The notes beneath the pieces were generated by a model. It was not told the DNA's origin and did no database searches. It saw nothing but the letters and a program-made list of their open reading frames with translations. Positions 27,786-38,601 of a stretch of DNA of 38,619 nucleotides are shown here, piece by piece (the first letter of the stretch is position 1; every line of letters begins with the position of its first letter). The stretch covers positions 1 to 38,619 of the forward strand of contig JAFRZH010000011.1 of NCBI GenBank assembly GCA_017442645.1, given 5' to 3'. Source of the stretch: a bacterium (lineage in GTDB: Bacteria; Patescibacteria; JAEDAM01; Absconditabacterales; Absconditicoccaceae). The position numbers and the translations under genes were made by a program.

Positions 27786-30464
27786 TTAATCACAATTTTC
27801 TTGCCCATTCGTAGATGGCGATCTCTTCCTGAGAATATTCAGATGAACCATGAGTTTTCTCAGATTTTTCTTTTTTTTTCTTTTATCCGTTTCGTTTTCT
27901 TCGTCGTCTTCTGGTGGAGTTCCACATTTTCTATCATAATAACTATCTGAGAAGTCTCCATTTGGACAATTATCCTTTGTCAATCTTCTTCCTCCACTAC
28001 TTCCGCCTCAGCGAGTACGGTGGATTTCGTATTGAGCTAAAAGTTCGATGGTTCCAGAATCGATGAGGTTTTTGATAGAAGAAAGATTTTTAAAAGTCTG
28101 ACCATTTTCAGCGATCCAATGAGAAAAGTCGTATCAAGTTTTGGTGAAGGTTACTGCATTGAGATTTTGAGCTTCATCTCGAGTGAATGTTTGTTCTTCC
28201 ATCATTCAAGTTCCTTCTCCTGCAAGGAATCTAATCGTATACGTATTGGGAACTCGGTTTGTTTTGAGGAGATAAGTTCCTTCAGGAATCAGTTTTTCTG
28301 TTTTCGTTCCTGGAAGGAAGATTTCTCCATCTTCATTGAGCCAACCGCTAAACGTATATCCCGTTCTGATAAAGTGATTTTCTTCGATTTCGAGTCTTTC
28401 GTCATAATCAAGTTGATATTCCAAGGTTTCTGCTTCGTTTGTGGTATTGAGGTATTTTAGTGTGTAGGTATTTGGAGTTCGTTTTGCGGTAAGGGTCGCG
28501 TCTTCGTAGATTTTATCATTCAAATCGTCGGCAAACTCGATGCCGTCATAAGCAACGAATCTTTCCCCTTCATTTCCTCCATGATCTCCTTCTCCGTGAT
28601 AATTAACAAATTGATATCCCGTTCTTGTTGGGCGGACGATTTCTGTGATCTCTTGGGAAAAATCTTCGTCAAGATAGAATTTTTCTTCTTCATCTTTAAA
28701 AAGATACCAAAAGTCTGACGTTCCTCCTGTTCCTCCGTGAGGATCAAGGGTAATGTGGATTTTCTTTGGGCTTCGCGTCGCTTTCACAGATTTCCCATTT
28801 AAAGGCATGGTAGTTGGGAGACTTGGATTCCAACCTTGGAAATCATATCCTTTCTTGGTTGGATTAGTCAGCTTCGTGAGGGGAGCTTCGTATTTTGCTT
28901 TGATTGCACTTATAGCAGTTCCTCCGTCAGAATTAAAGGAAATGGTATATTCATTTCTTTTGTAGTAAATATTGATGACGGTTGAGCCGTCAGGTTGAAT
29001 ATTTGCTTGAGTTATGGTTTCACTAAGAGAGAATCATGAATACGACTTTGCTTTTGCGGTTGTTTTGGTGTCGGTGGTTCCGGTTTTGTTTTCGGTTTCA
29101 ATATCATATCCGCCTCCAATTTTTTCTTTTTGGTGTTTAATCGTGTATTTGGTATTGGTGTTTGGAGTTCGTTGTGCTTTCAAATTTGCTCCGTCAAGTG
29201 GCATGGTACTTGGGAAAGTAGGATTCCATCAAGAGAAAGTGTATCCTACTTTGCTTGGATTTGTAGGTTTCGTGAGGGGAGCTTCGTATTTTGCCTTCAT
29301 TGCAGTGACTGTACTTCCTCCGTCAGAATTAAAGGAAACGGTATATTCATTTCTTTTGTAGTAAATATTGATAACGGTTGAGCCGTCAGGTTGGATATTT
29401 GCTTGAGGTACCGTTCCACTAAGAGAGAATCCTGAATACGACTTTGCTTTTGCGTTTGTTTTGGTGTCGGTGGTTCCGGTTTTGTTTTCGGTTTCGATAT
29501 CGTATCCGCCTCCGATTTTCTCTTTTTGGTGTTTTACGGTGTATTTAGTGTCGGTATTAGGAGTTCGGGTTGCAACAAAATTCACGGTTGCTCCGTTTGT
29601 AGCAGTCAGATTTTTAAATGTTGTTTCTTTGGTAATTTCTGATTTGCCGCTTATTTTCCATCAAGCAAAAGTATATCATGTTCTCGTTGGATGATCAACC
29701 GTAAATTCCTGATCATACGTGGCAGAAGTTGGATGGTTCGTTCCATAGGTTCCACTTTGGAGATCATAAGCAATAATATAGGTATTTGCATTCCAACTTG
29801 CAGTTACAGTTCTATTAGCATTTGGCATAGTAAAAGGGAAGGTTTGATCTCGGTTTTTAAAAATATATCATGTCCTTGTTGGATTATTCGCTGGAGCATT
29901 AACCGTTGCTCAATATTTATAATCGATAGTGTTTAAAGTAGTTCCTCCATTAGTATTAAACGTAAGTTTATATTGATATCTATCGTAGTTAATTCTTACT
30001 ACTGTGGTTCCATCTCAAGAAATTGTTTCTTGACCGAATCCTACTCATAAGAATTCATTATACGATTTGAAACGAGCTTGAGTAGTTGTATTTGTCGTTC
30101 CGTATAAGGTTTCTGTTTCTTTGAGAGTATATCCAGTATCATTGGCATTTTCTTGATAATGTTCGACTTTATAAGGAATATCGGTTCTTGGACTTGCGGT
30201 GATGCTATAGGAAGCATTTTCGGAAAGTGAAAAGCTTTCTTTCTCATTTGCATTCCAAAAAATCGCACTATCTTGCACGGATTGCCAAATAGGATTTTCA
30301 TATCCTGTGGTTACGGTAAAGGTAGGTGTAGAAACATTACAAGAGGTCTTTTGTGTGATTCCATTATACGTTGCAGAAATCGTGCAAGTTTGTGTTTCAG
30401 TACTAATCTTTGAAATTCCTTTTCCTTTTGAAAATGAACCTCTCAAGGTCTTTGCATCGATCAT
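27786..30464 (-). CDS. Second surface protein, repeat-rich central segment (2 of 3)
   Basis: 892 aa from ATG 30464; homology to a normal N-terminal reading starts slightly upstream (VENDLAFFAQTMIDAKTL). It has InlB/Listeria-Bacteroides-type repeats: KYTVKHQKEKIGGGYDIETE occurs twice almost identically (near 29500 and 29130), PIWQSVQDSAIFWNANEKES resembles an Ig-like insert, and GGTGGTSDFWYLF matches the paralogue. It ends with GGSSGGR, CPNGDFSDSYYDRKCG and then an out-of-frame tail (RKKKKNLRK...) to TAA 27786. About eight TGA codons are Gly. As encoded it would be secreted without its SLH anchor. Confidence 0.75.
27871..27879. other. Run of nine T (A9 on the coding strand) at the frameshift
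   Basis: The homopolymer follows CAGATTTTTC and precedes CTTTTATCC. With ten instead of nine bases the SLH segment is in frame (DKRKKKEKSEKTHG), matching the paralogue (DPKKEKKSDQTHG). It may be a phase-variation or slippage site, or a sequencing error. Confidence 0.65.
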
Positions 30465-31521
30465 TGTTTGAGCAAAGAATGCTAGATCATTCTCAACGGA
30501 AAGTGTTTTCCTCGGCTTTCACTTTTACAGTAATTTGGTCTGATCTTCTCTTCCCTTCGATAGGAGTTTGGTTGAGATGTTCTCGTGCAAGGTCAAGTGG
30601 TGTTTTCTCTTGGTTTTCTTCTTCAGTTTCCTCTTCAGTTTTCTCTTTTGGGTCTGTTGCTGTTTCGTTTGAAAGGTCTTCTTGAAATTCGTCTTGCGTT
30701 TCTTCTTGTGTTTCTGATTCTTCTGGTATGGGAAGTGAATCGCTTGTTTCATTCGTTTCCGTGATTTCGTTTTCTGTTGTTTCTTCTGTTTCTTCTGATT
30801 TTGAAAGAGTAGTTTCTTGATTTTCAGTGTTTGCTGATTCGGTGGTTTCTGAAGGAGTTTTTGTTGGAGTTGAAGTTTCTGTTTCTTCCAGGTGTTCATT
30901 TGTTTTTCATGACTCCGTTTCCCCTTCTTGTGCATCTTCTTCAGATTTTTCTTTATTTTCTTGAGGGAGAGTATCTTCTTCACTGTTTTCTTCAATATTT
31001 TCAAGAGAAGGAGTGTCTTCTGGGGAATCTTGAATTATTTCTTCTGGACTTTTTAATGTTTCTTCTGGAGTTTCTTCGGGATTTTCTTCCTGATCTTGAG
31101 AAGTTACCTGATCTTCTTGCTTTTCTTCTTCTGTGGATTCTGATTCCTCTGTATTTTCTGAAGTTGTTTCAGGAATTTCTTCTGTTTCTTGAGTTGTTTC
31201 TTCATCGTTTGTTGAAGTTTCTTCTGAAGAAGAAGGAGCTTCTGTTGACTCCCCTGTTTGTTCTTCAGGAATTTGCGTCGCTTCAGAATTTTCCTCAGAC
31301 GGTAATAGCATTTCTGAAATAGGTTCTGTTTTTTCTTCTCAACCATCATTTTGCATATTATTATCATTGACATTTATTTCTGTATTTACTTCACTTTCAA
31401 CCATATTTTCGATTCAAAGATCTGAAAAATCTCCATTTGATAAATAAAATGGAGTTAAACTATCTTCGATAATAACTACGATAACTACAATAATACGTAC
31501 CATCTTTTTCCAATTTTTCAT
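30403..31521 (-). CDS. Second surface protein, N-terminal signal and acidic stalk (1 of 3)
   Basis: 372 aa from ATG 31521 to TAG 30403. It opens with a basic-hydrophobic signal segment (MKNWKKMVRIIVVIVVII), then SNGDFSDLG, which echoes the C-terminal CPNGDFSD motif. A very long Glu/Thr/Ser-rich stalk follows (EETSTNDEETTQETEEIPET). Sensible sequence ends at KVKAEENT near 30515; the remaining ~35 residues are out of frame relative to segment 2. Removing one A from GAGGAAAACAC would join the segments (KAEETLSVENDLAFF). The whole gene would then be about 1400 aa, like its paralogue. Confidence 0.75.
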
Positions 31522-31553
31522 TATATTTTCATGCTGAATTAAAATAATTCCTA

Positions 31554-31582
31554 GTTATATTCCATGTTATGGACTTTATCAA
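31554..31582 (-). promoter_or_regulatory. Promoter of the second surface protein gene
   Basis: On the minus strand TTGATA (31582-31577), 17 bp, TATAAC (31559-31554), about 33 bp upstream of ATG 31521. Confidence 0.6.
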
Positions 31583-31612
31583 ATTTTTATGTATTTTCAC
31601 TCTTTTTATACA

Positions 31613-31642
31613 TTGACATATTAATTTTTATATTTTTAAATA
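31613..31642 (+). promoter_or_regulatory. Divergent promoter of the L,D-transpeptidase gene
   Basis: TTGACA (31613-31618) with TAAATA (31637-31642) after 18 bp. The -10 match is weak. The 215-bp gap between the divergent genes otherwise holds only A/T-rich sequence. Confidence 0.4.
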
Positions 31643-31736
31643 TAAGTTTTTTGTCTTCAAATTTTAAGCAAACGATTTTTTGCATCTTTTTTTATTTTTC
31701 CCTATAATTAAGGATGGTTTTATTTTTTTTAAAGCG

Positions 31737-33785
31737 ATGGTGAATATTATCAGAGTTGTCGATAAAAAAAGTAGTGATCTCAATGAAAGTTTTCATAAAA
31801 CAAAAAAAATCAAAGAAGAACTCAGCAAATTAGAAGATGAAGTAAATTTCACAAAATTTAGTCAAGAAATTAAAAATCAAGTTTCTCACGAAGCTCATAA
31901 ACTTGATCATAAATTTTCTGTAGAGAATGCTTCAGAATATCTTCGTACCTATAAAAATCTCAATGAGAAACAACATAGAACTACCTATCTTGCAGCATTA
32001 CAAATTATTTTGAGATGGTTTAAATGTTATGATGGACCTATTAATGGAAAAAAAACTTCTACTTTAAAATCCGCACTTAAAGCTTTTGAAAACAAATATC
32101 ATGTTCATTGTGGAAAATTAATGGATACTTCAACAAGAACGATTATTCTTCAACAATTACGTTTAGATAAAAAACAAAGAGAAGAAAAATATGAATCTGA
32201 ACAGTCTAAGAAAAAACAATCTCAAGAATCTTCTCATCAAACTCAAAATTCTTCAACTACGGGGAAAGAAAATACAAACAATAACAATCATAAACCTCAA
32301 AATATTGATCAGACTTCTCACACTACTCCCCCTCATAAAGATACACCTCATGATAATCCAACAAATGATTCAAAAACAGAATCTCAGCCTCAAAATCAAA
32401 TAGATGAAACTAATAAAAATAAACCAGAAGAACAATCTGACACTCAAAAGACAAAAGAAATGTTCAACCAACAATCAATCGCTCTTGACGATAGTTTTTT
32501 TAGGAGCCCCCTTTTTATGTCATGAACCAATAGAGCACTTTCTCATTTTTTTGGTTTTACTCAATATACCAAGATTTTGCAAGAATATAATCATATTGAT
32601 AACAATCTTTCCAATATGAATATAACTTCTTTAAAGGATCAAACCTTAGAGATTCCTTATATTTATCCTGACCTTCAGGATAAATTTCCTCTTACTCTCT
32701 CTGAATATCAAGCTCAATCTCCTTACAAAGAACATTCTAAACTCAAGAACACTACCAATGATCTTGTTGTAATAAAAAAAGTAGAGGGGAAATTTGCCCT
32801 ATGCTATTATCAGAATGGAGCGATGAAACTTGCGACTTATGTATCTCCTTGAAAAGAAGATTTATGAAAAACTCCTACTGGAGTATTTTCATTAGATTAT
32901 AAGATACAGGAAAAAACATCCCAACTTTATGATGATGCAGCTATGCCTTATAGTATTCATGTCCATGGAGCAGGAAATGGATGAATATTTCTTCATCAAG
33001 GATATAGCGATGGAAATCCACAATCTCATGGATGTATCAGAGTTCCTTGAATTTATCAAAAATATCTTTTTGAAAATATCCAAAATAATTCTCATATTCC
33101 TATCGTTATCGAAGATGAAAACAAAACAACTTCCACTCCTCCTACTCAAGATGAAAATATTCCTCAAAGAAATACTAATATTCTCGAAAGAAATATTAGG
33201 GGAGATAATTTAATCATCAATGGAAAATCTTATAAAATTCAGGTAAATACCGACAATGATTCTTCCCCTTTTTTTGCTCTTTCTTATAATTGATATTGAG
33301 TTCCAGATTTACGCTATCCTGGTTATAATCCTAATTATTTATCCCATCAAGAAGCGTATGAGTATTTTGTTTTACTTGCTAAATCTGGAGAAGATATTTT
33401 AAGCACCTGGAGATCTTGGAAAAGAAATCCTGGTGGAAAAACTTGGAATCAATATCGTACTGATTACTTCAACACTTTAATACAACAAGGTAAAAAACAT
33501 CCTAGTCAGCAACAAGAAGAACTTAAAAGCCAAGCCCAAAACAACATCAGAAATCACTCTTACTCGCAATTAGATGTACAGGATATTGCAAAAATTAAAA
33601 ATCTGATTGAACGACAAAGATTAAATGTAGGTACTGATGGAAATCCTCATCCCCAAAATTTATGAATTCCTCGTATTATTCAATATAAAAACCAAATTTT
33701 TGTAGGAGCCCCTTCATATACTTCTCCGAATTATTATACTTTTTTGTGACCCAACGGGCAATATTTTTCTTTTACAAAAAGATAG
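31737..33785 (+). CDS. L,D-transpeptidase (YkuD) with peptidoglycan-binding-like domain
   Basis: 682 aa. I chose ATG 31737; an in-frame TTG at 31680 is the only upstream alternative. Residues ~75-145 resemble a peptidoglycan-binding domain (LQIILRWFKCYDGPINGK). A Gln/Asn/Ser/Thr-rich linker follows, then a YkuD domain at ~340-460: KTPTGVFSLDY, SIHVHGAGNG, FLHQGY and catalytic SHGCIRVPG (C433, with TGA for the last Gly). Such enzymes make 3-3 cross-links in peptidoglycan or attach proteins to it. A ~220-residue C-terminal extension (YGVPDLRYPGYNPNYLSHQE) has no family I know. No clear signal peptide is seen, which is unusual for an envelope enzyme. Confidence 0.87.
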
Positions 33786-33867
33786 AAGAAATCGATGAAG
33801 AAATCGATTTGACAACTCTAAGAAAATACTTAATCTATCCTAAACTTTATATGATCATAATACGTTA

Positions 33868-34410
33868 ATGGATAGTATGATTCAATTTTGAGATTTCGAT
33901 TCTTTCTTGGCTATGGGAATGGGAAATCTTATGCTCTGTATCGTAATTGCAATAGTATTGCTTATAGCTAATTGGAAAATTTTTGAAAAAGCATGAGAAG
34001 AAGGACGAAAATCATTAATTCCTTTCTATAATATGTACATCTATTATAAAATAGCTGGACAAAAAAAGTTATTTTGGATTTTTGCACTTCCTTTTTTTAT
34101 AGGAGGAATATGGTTTGTTTTAAGTCTTGTATTTTTCTTTTTACAAGGAGATGCTGCGATAAAAAGGTTTATCTTCCGAGGGCTAGGAATGCTTACTCCT
34201 TTTTCTGCAATGGCAAGTTTGATAGCACATTGTATTGTTCAAATTAAAATGGCAGAAAATTTTGGGAAATCAACAGGATTTTGAATTGGATTGATTTTTC
34301 TTTCAGGAATTTTTATTCCTATTTTAGGATTTTGATCCGCTCAGTATCAAGGAGACAAAAAAACGGTTTCTTCCGAAGAAAAAAGAGATGAAGAACCTAC
34401 TGTTTTATAA
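33868..34410 (+). CDS. DUF5684-type membrane protein
   Basis: 180 aa with about four membrane segments (~18-38, ~65-90, ~105-125, ~135-155). The motif FEKAGEEGRKSLIPFYNMYI, followed by YYKIAGQKKLFWI, is typical of DUF5684 proteins, small membrane proteins sometimes joined to signal peptidases. The C-terminal tail is charged. Five TGA codons are Gly. An 8-bp inverted repeat without a T-run lies upstream at 33789-33810. dnaG starts 24 bp after the stop, so they are likely co-transcribed. Confidence 0.68.
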
Positions 34411-34434
34411 CATTATTTATCTTTTAATACAAGA

Positions 34435-36165
34435 ATGGCCAGTGATATCGTTGAAGAACTCTTAAATCGTGTGGATATTGTAGAGGTGATTCAAAGATAT
34501 GTTCCTCTCAAAAGAGCAGGATCTAATTTTTCTGGTTGTTGTCCTTTTCATAGAGAAAAAACGCCTTCTTTTATGGTTTCATCTTCAAAACAGATTTTTA
34601 AATGTTTTGGATGTGGAATTTGAGGGAATGTATTTAAATTTATCCAAGAGATTGAAAAATGTGATTTTCGAGATGCGGTGAAAATGCTTGCGGAGAGAGA
34701 ACATTTAAATCTTTCTCAGTATCAGAGAAGTAATTATTCTAATGCCCATAGTGAAGAAAAAGAGAAACTCAAAAGAATTCATAAACTTGCCCAAGAGTAT
34801 TTCACTCAACAGTTACAAAAACATCCCGAAGCTCAAAAGTATTTAAAAGAGAAAAGAAATCTGACCGACGATATCGTAAAAGAATTTGGTTTGGGGTATG
34901 CTCCTGATCATTTTTCAGATTTATTATCTTTTTTAAGAAGTCAAGGATTTACCAATTCTGATCTTTTGGAAGCCTCATTAGCTAAGCAGAAAGAAGGTGG
35001 AGAACCGTTTGCGTTTTTCAGAAATAGGATCACGTTTCCGATTTGTGATCTCATGAAAAATGTGGTAGGATTTACCGCAAGAGCAATGAATTCTGAGGAT
35101 CAGCCAAAATATCTCAATAGTTCAGAACATAAAGCCTTTGAAAAAGGTAAAATCTTATACGGACTTTCTCATAGTAAACCTCATATTATTCAAGAAAAAA
35201 AAGTGATCATTGTAGAAGGGCAAATGGATGTGATTGGACTTCGAAGACTTGGTTTCCCTATCGGAGTCGCAACGAGCGGAACCGCGTTGACGGATTTTCA
35301 TATCAAAACCTTGAAAAGATTTACCGAAAATGTGTATCTTTTATTTGATAATGATTCTGCCGGACTTCAAGCAACTTTCAGAGCATTAAAACTCTGTTAT
35401 CATCAAAATATTTATCCTAAAATGCTTTCTCTTCCTGAAGGGTATAAAGATGCAGATGAACTTGCAAATAATCCAGAAGGAAAAGAAATTTTTGCTCAGA
35501 TGATCGAAAAGGCAGAGGATGGTTTTATTCAATTTTTTGGAAAATTAAGAAATCAATTTGATATGAATTCTCCTATTGATAAGCAAAAATTTATCAATTC
35601 GATGTTTGAACTGATTATTGCCATTGATAATCTGACTATTCAAGAACATTACAAAGGAGTTTTAGCAGAGAAACTTGGATTTTCTCCAGAAATCATAGGA
35701 ATCCAATTTGATAAATACAAAAGAGGAGAAGGAAAAATTCTTTTGAGACAATATCAAAATGAAGAGGAAGAACAAAAAGCGCAAAAATATAAAATTGATA
35801 GAGAAACCTTATTTGATGCTCTTTTTTTCGAGAAATTTATCGATAATCTCCTTCCCAACGATCCTTTCCTTTCAGATTTTTATACTTTTTGAAATCAAAT
35901 AGTGACGGCACTTCCTGACAGCCTTTTGGGGGCAGTTTTGCAAAATACTTTGGAAGAAGACCAAAAAAACGAAGTCCGTGAACTTCAGCTTCGACGAGAA
36001 AATGAACTTGAAAAATATCCTGATCAAGAGACCAAAAAAATAGTGATAAAAAAGATTATAAGTCAGAACGTTCAAGAATATTTTAAATTTGCTATCAAAA
36101 GTCCTGTTTTTCCTGACGAAGAAAAAATTAAACTTACAAGGTTGAAAATGCTATTATTAAGATAA
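34435..36165 (+). CDS. dnaG: DNA primase DnaG
   Basis: Synthesises RNA primers for DNA replication. 576 aa, normal for the family. The zinc ribbon is C36-x2-H39 ... C57-x2-C60 (CPFHREKTPSF, KCFGCG), and its invariant Gly pair GG includes a TGA. In the catalytic core YLNSSEHKAFEKGKILYGL is the basic primase motif, VEGQMDVI (about 259-266) carries the TOPRIM Glu, and DNDSAG (about 305-310) the Asp residues. The C-terminal helicase-binding domain ends EYFKFAIKSPVFPDEEK. By hand count only 2 of about 33 glycines are TGA. The last ~100 bp are repeated in diverged form at 37664-37766 and no terminator follows the gene directly. Confidence 0.96.
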
Positions 36166-36237
36166 AATCCAACTGATTTTTTGTTAAAAAAATATTTATG
36201 GATATAATTACCTTTGTTTATTCATAAATTATTTCAT

Positions 36238-37554
36238 ATGGAATATAATAATCCACGTTTAGATTTAAAAAATAATCAAAAACAAAATAGTTCTGCAATT
36301 GAAAGATGTAATGAAGAGAAAAGTAAAAGACATCAAGAGGAAATTAAATATATGAAACAAGTGGATTCAAAAGGTAAAAAACAAAAAATGCAAGAACTAA
36401 TGAACTGATTAAATGAGCAACCTAAAATAGATCAATGGGTTATTGATTTATTTAATCAATTAAAAAAAGAAAAAAATAGGGAAGAATATTTTCAGAAATT
36501 TGTTGAAGATGCTCTAAAAAATATTTGAGCGACCTATGATTCAGAAGCAATTAAAGATTTAGTAAGCAAATATTATAGGGGAAGCATAAAAGAAAGTTTA
36601 GATTTTCCTGATAGTGTTGAAATTTTTAATGGGGCAATTCAAAACTTAAAGTGAGATATGGGAAAATATATCCAAAGAAATCTACAGCAAGAAGTATCAA
36701 AAACTCAAAGAGAAATATTTTTGGAAAAATGTCATAATATTTGAAAAGTTATTTTAAGCTCTGCTTTTTGAAAAAATTTCAATTTGATATGAATGAGCTG
36801 AAGCACTTGAGTTTATTCCGTTCCGTGAGAAAATATAGTATATAAACTTGATACCTCAAAATTAGCAAAAGCATTAGAAGAATGAAAGCCTTATTGTGAT
36901 AGTAGTAAATCTGATGATAAAGAAAATGTGTTATTTCAAAAAATGGAAGAATACTTTCCAGAAGGTAGTGTACTTATACCGAAAAATCATAAGATGACTA
37001 TTGAAATTGATAATGACTTAATTAATACTCTTGAGCTCCCCAATATCAATCTACCGAAAAAATTTACTTTTCTTTATACTTCCAGTCCTATTGCCTCTGA
37101 AATCAATAATTGAGGAGTTGGTTTTAATTTAGGTTTCGGTGAATGAGATATTTATAGATTAATGTGAAATGAATTTCTTGAAAGATTTAACTGAGAATGA
37201 ATAAATCAAGAAGAATTGAATGAATATTTTGATAAAAAATTTAATGAGGTGATAAATAATATCAAGAAATTAAGTAATGACGATAGAAAAATCAAAGAAC
37301 TATTAATGTGATTGGTAAAATTTTCGGAAGATAATGGTATAATGCTGGATATATACTGAACGGATAATTTTACATTTTATTTAGATTCTGATGGAAATCT
37401 GAAATATCATATTATTGATCCATTCATGCCCTGAATTGTTTCTAAAACACAAATTGAAAATAAAAAAAATAGTACTAGCAAAATAACACATAAAAATATC
37501 CATGCTCGTTCTTATAAACATATAATGCAAAAGATAAAAAATTATTGTAAGTAA
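36238..37554 (+). CDS. Kinase-like hypothetical protein inserted behind dnaG
   Basis: 438 aa from ATG 36238 (an in-frame TTG lies at 36214). The N-terminal ~130 residues are charged and helical. The middle has a glycine-rich loop and lysine strand (IGMSGSTGVYSVPGENIVYKLD), and the C-terminal third has LDIYGTDNFTFYLDSDGNLK followed by YHIIDPFMPG. The spacing of GxGx...YK, D/N and IDP suggests an atypical protein-kinase or aminoglycoside-kinase fold. This is inference; no family is recognised. Nearly all glycines are TGA, unlike dnaG just before it. It is bracketed by two copies of the dnaG 3' end, which suggests it arrived as an insertion. Confidence 0.72.
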
Positions 37555-37663
37555 ATATATTATTGAAATTATACGATAAAAAAACGATATTAATCTCAGA
37601 TTAAAAATGTGGATGGATTTTAAATTTTTTGTAAACGCATAAAAAATGCTAAAAAATCTTATT

Positions 37664-37766
37664 TCAGAAAGTTCAAGAATATTTTAAATTTGCGATCAAA
37701 AGTCCCAATCTCTCTGACGAAGAAAAAATGCAATTTACAAGGTTAAAAATGCAATTATTAAAATAA
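37664..37766 (+). pseudogene. Diverged second copy of the dnaG 3' end
   Basis: Aligns without gaps to 36063-36167. In the dnaG frame it reads VQEYFKFAIKSPNLSDEEK then MQFTRLKMQLLK and TAA, against VQEYFKFAIKSPVFPDEEK and IKLTRLKMLLLR in the intact gene. There is no start and no upstream dnaG sequence. The only good terminator of the dnaG unit follows this copy, so it may mark the original end of dnaG. Confidence 0.85.
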
Positions 37767-37767
37767 A

Positions 37768-37793
37768 AAGACGATGTAAATCGTCTTTTTTTT
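37768..37793. terminator. Bidirectional terminator after the dnaG remnant
   Basis: AAGACGAT and ATCGTCTT pair around GTAA, with a run of T on the + side and A-run on the other. It can serve the dnaG side and the converging minus-strand gene. Confidence 0.85.
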
Positions 37794-37825
37794 ATTCTCC
37801 AATTTTTCACTCTAACTGTTCCCTT

Positions 37826-38601
37826 TTATCTTTCAAGTTCTTTAATTGTATTTTCATCATTTGCTTCAGTAGTGATTACTTCTGTTTTAGTTTCTTCTCC
37901 ATCTTGTGTATCATGGTTATCTTTATCTTCACTACTTCAAAACAGATTCCATCAAACCAATGACAATAATCAAATAATTATTGCAGACTTTATCCATTCC
38001 ATTCTTTGTCTTTCTTTCAATCTTTTTTCATCCATCTTTTTTACAGACTCTTCCAATTTTTCTTGTTCTGCTAAATTCTCAGCAAGATTATCAGAAATAT
38101 CACTTAATATTACATTTACTTTATTTCTGTATTGTTCAGGCAAATCATGTATCTTATTTTCATATGTTAATCAAGGAATTTTTTGTACATAGTTTAATGT
38201 CATTAGAGCTTGATCCCTATATATTTCATTTTTTTCTTTGTCAATTTCTCCTTTTCCTCCAAACTGAAACACCGTTTGTAATTGTTTCTTTCATTCTTCA
38301 TAAATCATTTTGCTATCTTTTTTTAGCTCTTTTAAAGCGAAAATTACATATGTTCTATAGAGATCATCTATTTTATCTAAAGTGCTTCTAGCTCTTCATG
38401 ACTCAAAATGCCCCTATTTTCTTTAACTATTCTTTTCAATTCAGTTAGCGTTAAACATTCTCATCTTTCCTTATAGCTATCATAAATAAACCTTTGTATA
38501 GCTCGGTTGGTTCAGTATCTTAAATTCTCATTCATACAGTATTCTATATTCTTCCAAAAAGCACTTGTTTGCTCTCACATTTTCTTCTCTAGATATTTCA
38601 T
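37826..38601 (-). CDS. Hypothetical coiled-coil protein with C-terminal membrane segment, frameshifted
   Basis: From ATG 38601 (or upstream of the window) one frame reads MKYLEKKMGEQTSAFWKNIE ... VKENRGILSHEELEAL and stops at TAG 38379-38377. The next frame continues LDKIDDLYRTYVIFALKEL without its own ATG nearby, through a coiled coil (LAEQEKLEESVKKMDEKRLK) and a membrane segment (WIKSAIIIGLLSLVGWNLFG), to an acidic tail and TAA at 37826. Adding one T to the CTTTAG (coding strand) at about 38377 restores one frame of roughly 258 aa. No family recognised. Several TGA codons are Gly. It is either a pseudogene or a sequence error. Confidence 0.6.

Noticed and set aside
30525..31004. Lys/Gln-rich 159-codon minus ORF and Leu/Phe-rich + ORFs over 30.8-31.3 kb
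   Set aside because: They are out-of-frame readings of the Glu/Thr-rich stalk of the second surface protein.
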